This document shows positions 42,424-51,033 of a stretch of DNA of 53,222 bases, piece after piece. Position numbers and translations under genes: made by a program. Every line of letters begins with the position of its first letter. The first letter of the stretch is position 1. The notes under the pieces were generated by a model. The model had not been told where the DNA came from. It worked only from the letters and a program-made list of their open reading frames with translations, and made no database searches. Origin of the DNA: Armatimonadota bacterium (GTDB taxonomy: Bacteria > Armatimonadota > SYMT01 > JACQGL01); assembly GCA_016199525.1 (NCBI GenBank), contig JACQGL010000069.1, positions 1 through 53,222 on the forward strand, in the 5' to 3' direction.

Positions 42424-43023
42424 TTATGCATCCAGGATCACCCCCACCGCCTCCCGGAGCGAAGGAACAACCGCCGTGGCCGCCGTCCGGCCCGGCGGAG
42501 GGTCCGCCAGCAGGATACCGCGCACCCCCGCTCGTTGCGCCGCCTCTATGTCCCGTTCCTGATCGCCCACCAGCCAGGAGGCGGAAAGATCCAGGTTCAG
42601 ATCGGCGGCGGCGGCGAGCAGCATACCTGGCGCGGGCTTTCGGCAGGGGCAGTCCCGCCGGTAGTCTTCCCGCGCGGCCTCCGGGTGGTGCGGGCAGTAG
42701 TAGATTGCATCTACGCGCGCGCCTGATGCCGACAGCCGCTCCTGAAGGCGGGCGTGGATGGCCGCCAGCCCCTCCTCAGTCAGCATCCCGCGCGCGACGG
42801 CGGATTGGTTGGTGACCACCACCAGGGCCCAGCCGGCAGCCCGCAGGCAGTGAAGCGCCTCCGCTGCCCCCTCCAGAAGACGCAGGTCCGCCGCGTCGGA
42901 GAGGTAACCTCGATCCTCCGTGAGCACGCCGTCCCGGTCGAGGAAGACCGCGCGGCGCGAACCGGATGACGGGGCCGGCAGGAGATGGCGGCGGGGGCAG
43001 GGAACCGGGAGATCGAATAGCAT
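42424..43023 (-). CDS. gmhB: D-glycero-D-manno-heptose-1,7-bisphosphate 7-phosphatase (GmhB-like HAD)
   Basis: GmhB removes the 7-phosphate during ADP-heptose synthesis for lipopolysaccharide. The 199-residue HAD phosphatase has the nucleophile and acid Asp29/Asp31 in VFLDRDGVLTED, motif II VVTNQSAVARG, the GmhB zinc loop C110-P-H112 ... C125-P-C127-RKP (YYCPHHPEA, then DCPCRKP), and the late acidic WLVGDQERDIEAAQRAG. The start is uncertain: ATG 43023 gives normal family spacing, but in-frame ATGs at 43059 and 43116 exist and none has a good ribosome site. No other heptose genes are adjacent. Its presence supports a Gram-negative type envelope; a related HAD (histidinol-phosphatase-like) role is the main alternative. 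Confidence 0.85.
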   Translation of the reverse strand: MLFDLPVPCPRRHLLPAPSSGSRRAVFLDRDGVLTEDRGYLSDAADLRLLEGAAEALHCLRAAGWALVVVTNQSAVARGMLTEEGLAAIHARLQERLSASGARVDAIYYCPHHPEAAREDYRRDCPCRKPAPGMLLAAAADLNLDLSASWLVGDQERDIEAAQRAGVRGILLADPPPGRTAATAVVPSLREAVGVILDA

Positions 43024-43169
43024 GGGAGTTGGAAATCGGCGCGTGGCGGGGCGCCGCATATTGATTGCAAGAGAACGGTTGCTCGCTCCACGACTAAGCT
43101 GGAACGCGCCCGCCATCGTCAATAGTCGGTGACAATAAGATTCCGGCACGTGCGCGCAGGAGGAACGTG

Positions 43170-44420
43170 ATGCGCGTCTATCTTTTAGCAGGAATCGCCT
43201 CCATGGTGGCCGCGGCGGTAGTCGCTCTGGTGTGGACGGTGGTAACCGCTTCACACGGCGCTCGGACGGTGCAGACGCCCGCCGCTCCGGTCGCCCCTGC
43301 GCCTGCGCAGGATGTTCTGCTCCCGGTGCCGGGCGTGCGATCCGAGGAAGAGGCAGCGCGCCTCCGCAAGGCTCTGCAGGCTGTTCCCGGCGTGGCGGAG
43401 GTGGAGGTCCGCCCCGGCCCCGCGGGCGATACGGCGCGCGTCCGGCCGGCGCCGGGGGCCGCGCTCGACCCGCAGCGCCTTCAGGCCGCCGTGCAGCAGG
43501 CCGGGCCTGCTGCGGAGGCCGTACCGGACGCCCCCCCTGTACCACGTCGGGCGAGTGAACCAGGCGATGGGGATCGATGGGCCGCGGTTCGTATCCACGG
43601 TATCCTCGACGCGGATAGTCAGAAACGTCTCCACAAGGCTCTGGGAGAGGTGCCCGGCGTCACCGGTGTGCGCATCCGGCCCCAGAAGGAGCGAGGTACC
43701 ACCCTCGCGCTGGTCAAAGGCGGGGACCGGCCCCCCGATCTCGAGGCCCTGGCGCGCGCCGCCCGTGGGGCAGGCTTCCACGGCGAAGTTCAGTCGGCAC
43801 CGGTGCTCATCCCGCGCGACCGGCTCCCCGCCAGCGCGCTGCTGGAGCGCCTGTGTGCTCTGAAGGTGACAGCAAAGCCCTATCCCGCCACGGTGGAGCG
43901 CCTACGAGGCCTTCTGCAGGCGGTTCCCGGGGTCCGAAGAGCGTTCGTGAGTCCCCGAGGCCTTGAGGGCCCGCTCTACGCGGCGGCCATCTTTGGCCCC
44001 GACGCACAGCCAAACCGGGAGGCGGTACTGAAGGCAGTGCGGGGCGCGGGTTACGTGGCGGAACTGATAGACCGGCAGGCGGTCCGGGAATTCGTGGCCT
44101 CGCACCAGCAGGCAACGCTAGCGGTGGAGGGTGTGGCGAATGAGGCCGACCTGCGGCGCGTCCAGGCCACCCTGCGAGAGGTCCCTGGCGTGGCGGAGGC
44201 GCAGGTGGAACGGGGGCGACACGCGGGGATCGCGATTGCCACGGTGCGCTTCCGGGAAGGGCGGGCAGCCAGACCTCGCGCGCTGGTGGAGGCGCTCGTG
44301 AAGGCGGGCTTCCACGCGCGGCTTGGGCTGCTCCCGGGGCTGCATCCCGACGCGGACGGGCACGAGCCACCCGGCGAGCATCACAGCTTCGGCGGCCTCG
44401 CCCCTCCTGCGGGCCACTGA
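43170..44420 (+). CDS. Membrane-anchored protein of four HMA-like ferredoxin folds without CxxC
   Basis: The 416-residue protein has one N-terminal TM or signal segment (4-26), a Pro/Ala linker, then four repeats at about 48-115, 137-208, 228-301 and 314-386. Each follows the beta-alpha-beta-beta-alpha-beta pattern of heavy-metal-associated domains. In each, helix 1 is followed by VPGV (72-75, 161-164, 252-255, 338-341), and three of the four end with an AG(F/Y) helix-2 boundary. No repeat has the copper-binding CxxC, and the protein has a single cysteine. The C-terminal tail (390-416) is His-rich (five His), a possible metal ligand set. GGAGG lies 6 bases before the ATG. The function is unknown; it is not a P-type ATPase or mercury reductase fragment. 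It is divergent from gmhB. Confidence 0.7.
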   Translation: MRVYLLAGIASMVAAAVVALVWTVVTASHGARTVQTPAAPVAPAPAQDVLLPVPGVRSEEEAARLRKALQAVPGVAEVEVRPGPAGDTARVRPAPGAALDPQRLQAAVQQAGPAAEAVPDAPPVPRRASEPGDGDRWAAVRIHGILDADSQKRLHKALGEVPGVTGVRIRPQKERGTTLALVKGGDRPPDLEALARAARGAGFHGEVQSAPVLIPRDRLPASALLERLCALKVTAKPYPATVERLRGLLQAVPGVRRAFVSPRGLEGPLYAAAIFGPDAQPNREAVLKAVRGAGYVAELIDRQAVREFVASHQQATLAVEGVANEADLRRVQATLREVPGVAEAQVERGRHAGIAIATVRFREGRAARPRALVEALVKAGFHARLGLLPGLHPDADGHEPPGEHHSFGGLAPPAGH

Positions 44421-44474
44421 GGGAGGCAAGAACCTACCGCTGGGGTAGCTTCTCCGCCCGCTACGTCATTGACC

Positions 44475-45332
44475 TCACTCCAGGGCTCGCCCTCGTATGG
44501 CCAAGCGGGTGAGGAGACTGAGGAGCGCGATCAGGCCGACCAGCACCAGCGCTCCGGCCCAGGCCAGGCGATGCCAGTCGTCGTAAGGGGAGATGGCGTA
44601 GGTGTAAATCTGCACCGGTAAGGATGCCGTTGGCTGGTCGGGCCTGAAGTTAAGGTACTGGTTGTTGAGCGCGGTGAACAGCAGGGGGGCTGTTTCGCCG
44701 GCGACGCGAGCCACCGCCAGCAGCGCTCCGGTGACGATTCCCGCACGGGCCACGGGAAGCACGGCGCTGATCGCAGTACGCCAGCGAGGCGCTCCCAGCG
44801 CCAGCGAGGCCTCCCGGAGCGAGCCGGGCACCAGGCGGATCATCTCTTCCGTGGTGCGGAGCACAATGGGGGTCATAATGAACGCCAGCGCCACGCCCCC
44901 TGCCAGCGCGCTGAACCGGCGCATTGGTACCACCAGCAGCGCATAGGCGACCACGCCCAACACGATCGAGGGAACGCTACTGAGGACGTCTGCGGTGAAC
45001 TGAATCCCCTGTACCATTCGATGGTTGGGGTACTCGGCCAGATAGATGCCACCCAGGATCCCCACCAGTAGCCCCAGGACAGAGGCGATACCAACGATCT
45101 CCAGACTGCCCAGAATTGCCGGCTTCATCCCGCCCCCGGGTTCCCCCACCGGGCGCGGCAGCTGGGTGAAGAAATCCAGGTTCAGGGCGCGGAGGCCAGT
45201 GGTAGCCACGTAATACAGTACCAGTACCAATGGCAGTACTGCCAGGCCTGCGCCAAGCCAGCAGAGTCCCAGCATCGCCAGGTTCGTCAGCCGGCGGCGC
45301 AAACTCGTGCGGGATCCGGCCAGGCCGCTCAT
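44475..45332 (-). CDS. pstA: Phosphate ABC transporter permease PstA
   Basis: PstA is one of two permeases of the high-affinity phosphate importer. The 286-residue protein has six TM segments, starting near 18-40. It carries the family segments AAISAVLPVARAGIVTGALLAVARVAGETAPLLFTA (with the EAA-like loop ASLALGAPRWRTAI) and LGGIYLAEY. The ATG at 45332 overlaps the pstC stop by 4 bases. It is the last gene of the pstSCA transcript; the ATPase gene pstB lies 4 kb away. Confidence 0.94.
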   Translation of the reverse strand: MSGLAGSRTSLRRRLTNLAMLGLCWLGAGLAVLPLVLVLYYVATTGLRALNLDFFTQLPRPVGEPGGGMKPAILGSLEIVGIASVLGLLVGILGGIYLAEYPNHRMVQGIQFTADVLSSVPSIVLGVVAYALLVVPMRRFSALAGGVALAFIMTPIVLRTTEEMIRLVPGSLREASLALGAPRWRTAISAVLPVARAGIVTGALLAVARVAGETAPLLFTALNNQYLNFRPDQPTASLPVQIYTYAISPYDDWHRLAWAGALVLVGLIALLSLLTRLAIRGRALE

Positions 45333-46294
45333 CGGCTCCCTCCGGCACGGTGAGCGACGCGCCAGACCAGCCAGCGCGCAAGCCCGTTGACAATGAAGGT
45401 GATCACGAAGAGCGTCAAGGCAACTCCGGACAGGGCGGCCACGTGCAGTCGCCCTGTGGCTTCCGCGTACTCGTTGGCCAGCACACTGGCCATCGTGTAG
45501 GCGGGATTCAGCAGCGAGATGCTGGCCTCTGGCCGGTTGCCGATTACCATGGTCACTGCCATCGTCTCCCCCAGGGCGCGCCCCAGGGCGAGAATCACGG
45601 CTCCCAGAACTCCAACGCGACCGAAGGGCAGCACGGCGCGCCAGATCGTCTCCCAGCGTGTGGATCCCAACGCCAGTGCCGCCTCCCGCTGCTCCCTGGG
45701 CACCGCACGGAGCACGTCGCGCGCCACAGCAGTGATGATCGGGAGAATCATAATGGCCAGAACCAGGGCGGCGGCCATCATGCTCACGCCGTACGGGGCC
45801 CCGGAGAAGAGCGGCCAGTTTCCCAGGGCGCCATTCAATGGGGCCTGCACGCGGTCCCGAAGCCAGGGCACCATTACCAGCAGGCCCCAGAGACCGTAAA
45901 CCACGCTGGGAATCGCCGCCAGCAGCTCCACCAGGAAGGAAACGGGCCCGCTGAGCCAGCGGGGACTCAGTTCGGACAGAAAGATGGCCCCGGCCACTCC
46001 TACCGGCACGGCCAGCAGAAGGGCCAGGAAGGAAGAGTAGAGCGTGCCCCAGACGAACGGCCACGCGCCGAACTTATCTGCTACCGGGTCCCAGGTGCTG
46101 CCCGTGAGGAACCCCAGCCCAAAGGCGCGCACAGCAGGCCAGGCGCTCCGAGCGGTTACCCCAAGCGCCAGCAAGACCACGGCCACCATCGCCAGCGCGA
46201 ACGCCTGGGTGACGCGCAGGAAGAGCGCGTCACCCACATCGTGCCGCCTGCGGGAGCGCAGGCGAGGGGAACCGACCGCCGTGGTCTGTTTCAT
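45329..46294 (-). CDS. pstC: Phosphate ABC transporter permease PstC
   Basis: The 321-residue permease has six to seven TM segments and the PstC landmarks: a central FGLGFLTGSTWDPVADKFGAWPF segment, SFVVELLAAIPSVVYGLWG-like sequence (here SFLVELLAAIPSVVYGLWG), and the EAA loop REAALALGSTRWETIWRAVLPFGR followed by LGRALGETMAVTMV. It forms the channel with PstA. It starts 9 bases after the pstS stop. Confidence 0.95.
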   Translation of the reverse strand: MKQTTAVGSPRLRSRRRHDVGDALFLRVTQAFALAMVAVVLLALGVTARSAWPAVRAFGLGFLTGSTWDPVADKFGAWPFVWGTLYSSFLALLLAVPVGVAGAIFLSELSPRWLSGPVSFLVELLAAIPSVVYGLWGLLVMVPWLRDRVQAPLNGALGNWPLFSGAPYGVSMMAAALVLAIMILPIITAVARDVLRAVPREQREAALALGSTRWETIWRAVLPFGRVGVLGAVILALGRALGETMAVTMVIGNRPEASISLLNPAYTMASVLANEYAEATGRLHVAALSGVALTLFVITFIVNGLARWLVWRVAHRAGGSR

Positions 46295-46303
46295 CCCGTG
46301 ATC

Positions 46304-47404
46304 TTACGGCGCGGTGGCGAGCAGCGGCTGTCCCTGGTAATTCAATTGGCGCAGCGCGGCCTCATTGATCTTCACCACCGCCGCCGGCAGCGGTGCGTAG
46401 TGCAGATCGGGGGCGAACTTCTGCCCGTCGCGGATGGCCCAGTCCAGCAGGTCGGCCAGGGCCTTGCCCCGTTCCAGATCTGGTTGGTCCCGGTAGACCA
46501 GGATGTAGGTGAAGCCGGAGATCGGGTAAGCCTCCGCGCCGGCGGCGTTCGCGATCGAGGCGCGCACGTCGCGCTTCAGGGCCGCCGCCGACCCCGCTGC
46601 CGCGGCGGTGGTGCTGACCACGGAGGGCTCCACGAACTGTCCCGCCGCGTTCCTCACCTGGGCATAGTTAAGGTTGTTCTGGATGGCGTAGGCCAGCTCC
46701 ACGTAGCCGATGCCCCCGGGCGTCTGCTTCACCACGCCGGTGACGCCCTCGTTGCCCTTGCCGCCCAGCCCTACCGGCCAGCTCACGCTCTTGCCCGCTC
46801 CCACCTTCGTCTGCCAATCGGGGCTCACGGCACTCAGATAGTGGGTGAAGATGTACGTCGTGCCGCTGCCGTCCGACCGGTGCGCCACCACGACGGCGGT
46901 ATCCGGCAGCGACACATCCGGGTTCAACGCGGTGATCTGGGGATCGTTCCACTTCTTGATCTGGCCCAGGAAGATCCCCGCGACCACCTCCGGGCTCATT
47001 CGTAGGCCCTTGGGCGCGTCAGGAACGTTGTAGGCCAGAACCACCGCTCCCGCCACGGTGGGGATGTGGATTACCGGCGCGGGCATCTCCTTCTGCTCCT
47101 CATCGGACAGCGGGGCATCCGAAGCGCCGAAGTCCACTGTGCGGTTCTTCAGCTGCTGGATGCCGCCCCCACTGCCGATGGACTGGTAGTTGACCTGGAT
47201 ACCGTGCTCGCGCGAGTAGGTATCGAACCAGCGGGAGTAGAGCGGGTACGGGAACGTAGCCCCTGCCCCGTTCAGTCGCAGGGCCCCCGCAGACGGGGCG
47301 GGCCTTGGGCCGGATGGGGGAGCGCCCTCCCCGCCGGGGCCGCCCGCGCACCCGGCTGCCGCTACGGCAGCCAACAGGATTCCTAGCCCGAACCATCGCC
47401 GCAT
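46304..47404 (-). CDS. pstS: Phosphate-binding lipoprotein PstS
   Basis: PstS captures phosphate and delivers it to PstCA. The 366-residue protein has a lipoprotein signal (LLAAVAAAGC, Cys19) and a Gly/Pro linker. The phosphate-binding motifs follow: GAGATFPYPLYSRW, NYQSIGSGGGIQQL, DFGASDAPLSDEE, and RSDGSGTTYIFTHYLS. All are typical of PstS. A strong AGGAGG precedes the ATG. A putative Pho box and -10 lie about 145-185 bases upstream. Confidence 0.95.
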   Translation of the reverse strand: MRRWFGLGILLAAVAAAGCAGGPGGEGAPPSGPRPAPSAGALRLNGAGATFPYPLYSRWFDTYSREHGIQVNYQSIGSGGGIQQLKNRTVDFGASDAPLSDEEQKEMPAPVIHIPTVAGAVVLAYNVPDAPKGLRMSPEVVAGIFLGQIKKWNDPQITALNPDVSLPDTAVVVAHRSDGSGTTYIFTHYLSAVSPDWQTKVGAGKSVSWPVGLGGKGNEGVTGVVKQTPGGIGYVELAYAIQNNLNYAQVRNAAGQFVEPSVVSTTAAAAGSAAALKRDVRASIANAAGAEAYPISGFTYILVYRDQPDLERGKALADLLDWAIRDGQKFAPDLHYAPLPAAVVKINEAALRQLNYQGQPLLATAP

Positions 47405-47547
47405 ATGAGTCCCTCCTGGCCCGCAGCACAGGCTTCCTGGTCGCGGTGTCGATTTGAGGACGGGCCGCAGCGCGTAATCAGCCAGCGAAAGGCTATGGCT
47501 AGATCCGGCGCGCCGCGGGTTCAGGGAAGCTCGCCGGTCTCACTCGT

Positions 47548-47590
47548 ATGATAACGAACCAACCTTAAGCGGCGCTTAACGGGGATCTAA
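47548..47590 (-). promoter_or_regulatory. Putative Pho box and -10 of the pstSCA operon
   Basis: On the plus strand CTTAA (47564-47568), CTTAA (47575-47579) and TCTAA (47586-47590) are spaced exactly 11 bases. On the minus strand these are three TTA(A/G)(G/A) direct repeats. Ten bases downstream on the minus strand lies TATCAT (47553-47548), a good -10. This geometry, with 11-bp direct repeats replacing the -35, is that of PhoB/PhoP-activated promoters. PhoB is encoded at 50334. Confidence 0.65.
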
Positions 47591-47684
47591 GGCCTCCTCG
47601 TCGCGGGCTCGCCGGGCAGGGGTGCGTTCGAGATGAGTAGGAAGGCGTTCGTGCCCGAGGCGTAGCATCCGTACGGGTATGCCC

Positions 47685-48120
47685 CCTATGAGTCATCCCG
47701 AATTCTGGTCTGCCCTGGAGGGGCAGAGGAATGTAGCCAGGGGTAGGCGCAACGCCACCCCTGGACTCAGCCGCCCAGTCTCCCCTCGCCCTGGAAGGGC
47801 GGAGGAGGAACACCCTACCTGCGCGAGGCCCGCCATGAACCTCCGCCACCCCTCCGGGGTGGAAAGGATGCTGGCCTGCCCATCCGGTGGCGGCGCAGGC
47901 TTGCCACCGGCTAATCTCCGCCACCCCTTCGGGGCGGGCAGGCACGGTCCGACAGGTCGGATCCGTGTGCACCAGGCTGTTGCTCCCGCCGGTCCGTGCC
48001 CGAGATTCAGGATGACTCATGAGGCCCCGAACGCCCCGACCCTGACCCCGATCCCGAAAGCTTTCGGGACGGGCGGCCCGAGGGCAGGCTTTCGGGGCAG
48101 GCTGGAAGCCTGCGCTACCA
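47685..48120. repeat. REP-like palindrome cluster separating pstSCA from phoU-pstB
   Basis: The 839-base gap 47405-48243 is filled, upstream of the Pho box, with GC palindromes: TGCCCTGGAGGGGCA (47710-47724), CAGGGGTAGGCGCAACGCCACCCCTG (about 47738-47763), CGCCCTGGAAGGGCG, CACCCCTCCGGGGTG, CACCCCTTCGGGGCG, GCTTGCCACCGGCTAATCTC (47900-47919; the inverse is near 32279), an 18-base TCCCGA palindrome and GCAGGCTGGAAGCCTGC (48097-48113, also at 17522). No coding potential is convincing. Together they look like a REP/BIME-type mosaic. Confidence 0.65.
48052..48069. repeat. 18-base TCCCGA...TCGGGA palindrome, copy 3 (perfect)
   Basis: TCCCGAAAGCTTTCGGGA is perfectly self-complementary. It matches, with changes in the centre, the copies at 30499-30516 and 38401-38418. 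Confidence 0.6.
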
Positions 48121-48243
48121 TTAGGGTGGTGACCGGTTGATGGAGACCGGCGAAGTGGTCGGTACGAAGGGGCGGTGAGCGCCTGGCTTGCGGCGGTCCT
48201 ATCGCCCCGTGGGAGAGATGACAGGAAGAAGTAGCTGGGGGTA

Positions 48244-48927
48244 TCACGCGCTATCCGGCTTATGGCTGGTGGCTAGCTGTTTGAAGTCGCCTGTCTCCAT
48301 GAAGTAGACACGCTCCGCCACGTTCACGATGTGGTCTGCAATCCGCTCCAGGAAGCGCGCCACGTGCAAGAGCCAGGTCCCCTGGCGGATGAGGGAGGGG
48401 TCGCGTTCCATATAGGCCAGCAGATCGGTGAACAGCCGGTCGTAGAGTTCGTCCACCTCATCGTCGCGGGCCACCACCTGGTTGACCAGATCCAGATCAC
48501 GGCGGACGTAGGCGTTGAGCGCTTCACGGATCATCCAGATGCAGACTTCACCCATGCGGGGGATATCCACCAGCGGCTTGAGGTAGACTTCGCCCGCCAG
48601 CCGGCGAGCAGTCTTGGCGATATCCACCGCGTAATCGCCGATGCGTTCCAGGTCCGTGATGATCTTGAGGGCAGTGCTGATCAAGCGCAGATCTCGCGAC
48701 ATCGGCTGCTGAAGCGCCAGGAGGCGCAAGCATTTCTGCTCAATCTGCAGGTCCATCGCATCCGCCTGGTCGTCCATCCGCACGACCTCGTTTGCGAGGG
48801 CCACGTCCTGGCGCACCAGCGCCTGCAACGCGCGATTCACCATGTCCGTGACGTAGCTGCCCATGCGCAGCAGGTCGTGCTGGAGGCTCTGGAGTTCCTG
48901 TTCGAAGCGGACGCGCAGACCTGGCAT
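48244..48927 (-). CDS. phoU: Phosphate-specific transport regulator PhoU
   Basis: PhoU links the Pst transporter to PhoR and represses the Pho response when phosphate is plentiful. The 227-residue all-helical protein is built of two PhoU repeats, each with the E/DxxxD metal-cluster motif: VVRMDDQADAMDLQIEQ and LERIGDYAVDIAKTARR, then VVARDDEVDELYDRL and LERIADHIVNVAERV. Length is canonical. The ATG at 48927 follows AGAGGG. pstB lies 218 bases upstream on the same strand, so the pair may be co-transcribed. Confidence 0.95.
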   Translation of the reverse strand: MPGLRVRFEQELQSLQHDLLRMGSYVTDMVNRALQALVRQDVALANEVVRMDDQADAMDLQIEQKCLRLLALQQPMSRDLRLISTALKIITDLERIGDYAVDIAKTARRLAGEVYLKPLVDIPRMGEVCIWMIREALNAYVRRDLDLVNQVVARDDEVDELYDRLFTDLLAYMERDPSLIRQGTWLLHVARFLERIADHIVNVAERVYFMETGDFKQLATSHKPDSA

Positions 48928-49144
48928 TAGCGACCCTCTTGGACCCTCTTGATTGCCGGGTGCGGACTGCGGAACAGAGCCGGGCAGTCCGAACACCAAA
49001 CGCCCTCCTGACCAGGGGCTGCGGATTTGGGACTGCGGGGTAGCCACCCGCCGGCGTGCAAACCCGCAATAGAGAGGAGATTCACGTTTCTACCTCTGTT
49101 CGGGGCAAGGGGCCCGTCCTCCTCGTTGCCCACCGGCCCCATTC

Positions 49145-49969
49145 CTACCCGAAGCGGCCGCGGATGTAATCGTCCGTCCGCTGGTCCTGCGGCCGCTCGA
49201 AGATCTGCTCGGTGACCCCCACCTCCACCAGTTCCCCGCTGAGGAAGAACCCCGTGCGCTGGGAGACTCGCGACGCCTGGTACATGTTATGAGTCACCAG
49301 GACAATAGTGTAGCGCTCCTTTAGCTCCGCCATCAGTTCTTCGATGCGGAAGGTGGAAATGGGATCCAGGGCAGAGCACGGTTCGTCCATGAGCAGGACC
49401 TCCGGCTCCACCGCCAGCGCCCGCGCGATGCACAGGCGCTGCTGCTGGCCCCCGGAAAGATCCAGCGCGCTCCGCTTCATCACGTCCTTAACTTCATCCC
49501 ACAGCGCCGCGGCCCGCAGGCTCCTCTCCACGATGGCCTCCAGTTCGCTGCGGCGCGGCGTTCCGTGAAGGCGCGGGCCGTAGGCGACGTTGTCGAACAC
49601 CGACTTGGGGAATGGATTCGGTCGCTGGAAGACCATTCCCACCCGCCTCCGCAGTTCCACCACATCCACGCTGCGCTGGTAGATGTCCTCCCCTTCCAGA
49701 AGCACCTGACCCTCCGTGCGGGTATCGGGGATCAGCTCATTCATTCGATTCAGGCAACGCAGAAAGGTGCTTTTGCCACAGCCGGACGGACCAATCAGCG
49801 CCGTGATCTGCTGGGCGAAGATATCAACGGAAACGTCTTTCAGCGCACGATGGTCGCCGTAGTAGAAGTCCAGGCCACGAATCGAGAACTTCACGGGAAG
49901 CGCAGCCTGGTCGGGGAGAATATCCCCACCACGGCGAACTTCGGGAGCTGCGGATACGGGGGTAGCCAT
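49145..49969 (-). CDS. pstB: Phosphate ABC transporter ATPase PstB
   Basis: PstB powers phosphate import. The 274-residue ATPase has Walker [10 protein letters not shown] followed by [13 protein letters not shown], the PstB-specific Q-loop segment [23 protein letters not shown], signature [16 protein letters not shown], Walker [14 protein letters not shown]-loop LVTHNM, and the family end. The ATG at 49969 is preferred; upstream in-frame sequence is unconserved. About 20 residues precede the conserved domain. The gene is divergent from phoB, with 364 bases between. Confidence 0.95.
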   Translation of the reverse strand: MATPVSAAPEVRRGGDILPDQAALPVKFSIRGLDFYYGDHRALKDVSVDIFAQQITALIGPSGCGKSTFLRCLNRMNELIPDTRTEGQVLLEGEDIYQRSVDVVELRRRVGMVFQRPNPFPKSVFDNVAYGPRLHGTPRRSELEAIVERSLRAAALWDEVKDVMKRSALDLSGGQQQRLCIARALAVEPEVLLMDEPCSALDPISTFRIEELMAELKERYTIVLVTHNMYQASRVSQRTGFFLSGELVEVGVTEQIFERPQDQRTDDYIRGRFG

Positions 49970-50333
49970 CAGTTTCTCTGCTGTGCGCCGAGACGGCGCC
50001 AGGGGCGCTAAGGTAATCCGGGGCGACAGGCCCGCCGCCTGTGTTCCCCAACGTGACGCCCCGACACCGGGTTCGTTGCCCGGGGCGCCATTTCCAGCCG
50101 GGAAATGATACACCATCAGGCGGACGGCGCGTCAGGAGCAAGCATGGTGGCCTGGTGTTCATCCCTGGCGTCCGATTGCCGCCTGTCCCTGGGGCGAATA
50201 ACCGTGGCCTTTGCCACCCCGTGGCGGAGAAAGGGGGTAGGGCCAGGAGCCCCGACGGATCAGGTGCCAGGTATTTCTCTCCGGCTTGCTCGATGGACTG
50301 GATCAGCGACGGGATACCAGGGAGGCGTTCCCC
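49970..50333. other. Divergent intergenic region between pstB and phoB
   Basis: It contains small inverted repeats (ACAGGC-CCGCC-GCCTGT, about 50024-50040) and the phoB ribosome site GGGAGG. I could not find an 11-base-spaced Pho box or a clear promoter here, in contrast to pstS. Confidence 0.35.
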
Positions 50334-51032
50334 ATGGCCCACGGATCGAAACGAATCCTGGTAATCGAGGATGAGCGGCCGATGGCCGAGGCGGTGGCCC
50401 TCAACCTGCGCGAGGAAGGCTTCGAGGTGACGCTGGCCGCGCGCGGCGACGAGGGCCTGCGCCGGGCGCTCACCGAACCCTTCCACCTGGTGGTGCTGGA
50501 CCTGATGCTGCCCGGGCTGGACGGCCGGGAGGTATGCCGTCGCCTGCGGGAGCGCTCCCGAGTGCCCATCCTGATGCTCACAGCGCGGGATTCGATTGAG
50601 GACCGTGTGCGCGGCCTGGAGGGCGGCGCGGACGATTACCTGACCAAGCCGTTTAGCATGCTGGAGCTCATCGCGCGCGTGAAGGCACACCTTCGACGGG
50701 AGGAAGCACAGGCCGAGGCGGTGCAGGAGGAAGCCTACTCCGCCGCCGGGGTGGCCCTGGATGTTGCCCGCCATCAGGTAACTCGTGATGGCCAGCCAGT
50801 GGACCTGCGCCCCCGCGAATTTGAGCTCCTGCGCGTACTTTTGGCAAACCGCGGCCGAGTTATTCCCCGCGATCGCCTATTGGAACTCGTGTGGGGCGAC
50901 GACGACTATCTGGACAGCGGCACCCTGGACGTGCACATCCGCTGGCTGCGGCTGAAGCTGGAAGACGACCCCCGCCGGCCGCGACGCATCCTCACCTTGC
51001 GCGGTGTGGGCTACAAGTTTGCCGAGGCCTAA
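50334..51032 (+). CDS. phoB: OmpR-family response regulator, PhoB-like
   Basis: The 232-residue regulator has a receiver domain with acidic pocket E12-D13, phosphoacceptor Asp56 (VVLDLMLPGLDG), Thr83 in MLTARD and Lys105 in YLTKPFS, then a winged-helix domain (VDLRPREFELLRVLLANRG, ending RILTLRGVGYKFAE). With phoR directly downstream and pst genes divergent, it is the phosphate-starvation regulator PhoB, which should bind the 11-base repeats before pstS. The start at 50334 follows GGGAGG by 8 bases. Confidence 0.93.
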   Translation: MAHGSKRILVIEDERPMAEAVALNLREEGFEVTLAARGDEGLRRALTEPFHLVVLDLMLPGLDGREVCRRLRERSRVPILMLTARDSIEDRVRGLEGGADDYLTKPFSMLELIARVKAHLRREEAQAEAVQEEAYSAAGVALDVARHQVTRDGQPVDLRPREFELLRVLLANRGRVIPRDRLLELVWGDDDYLDSGTLDVHIRWLRLKLEDDPRRPRRILTLRGVGYKFAEA

Positions 51033-51033
51033 C

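Noticed and set aside
47405-48243. CRISPR array in the repeat-rich pst gap.
   Set aside because: Repeats are palindromes of different sequence and irregular spacing, without regular spacers or cas genes.
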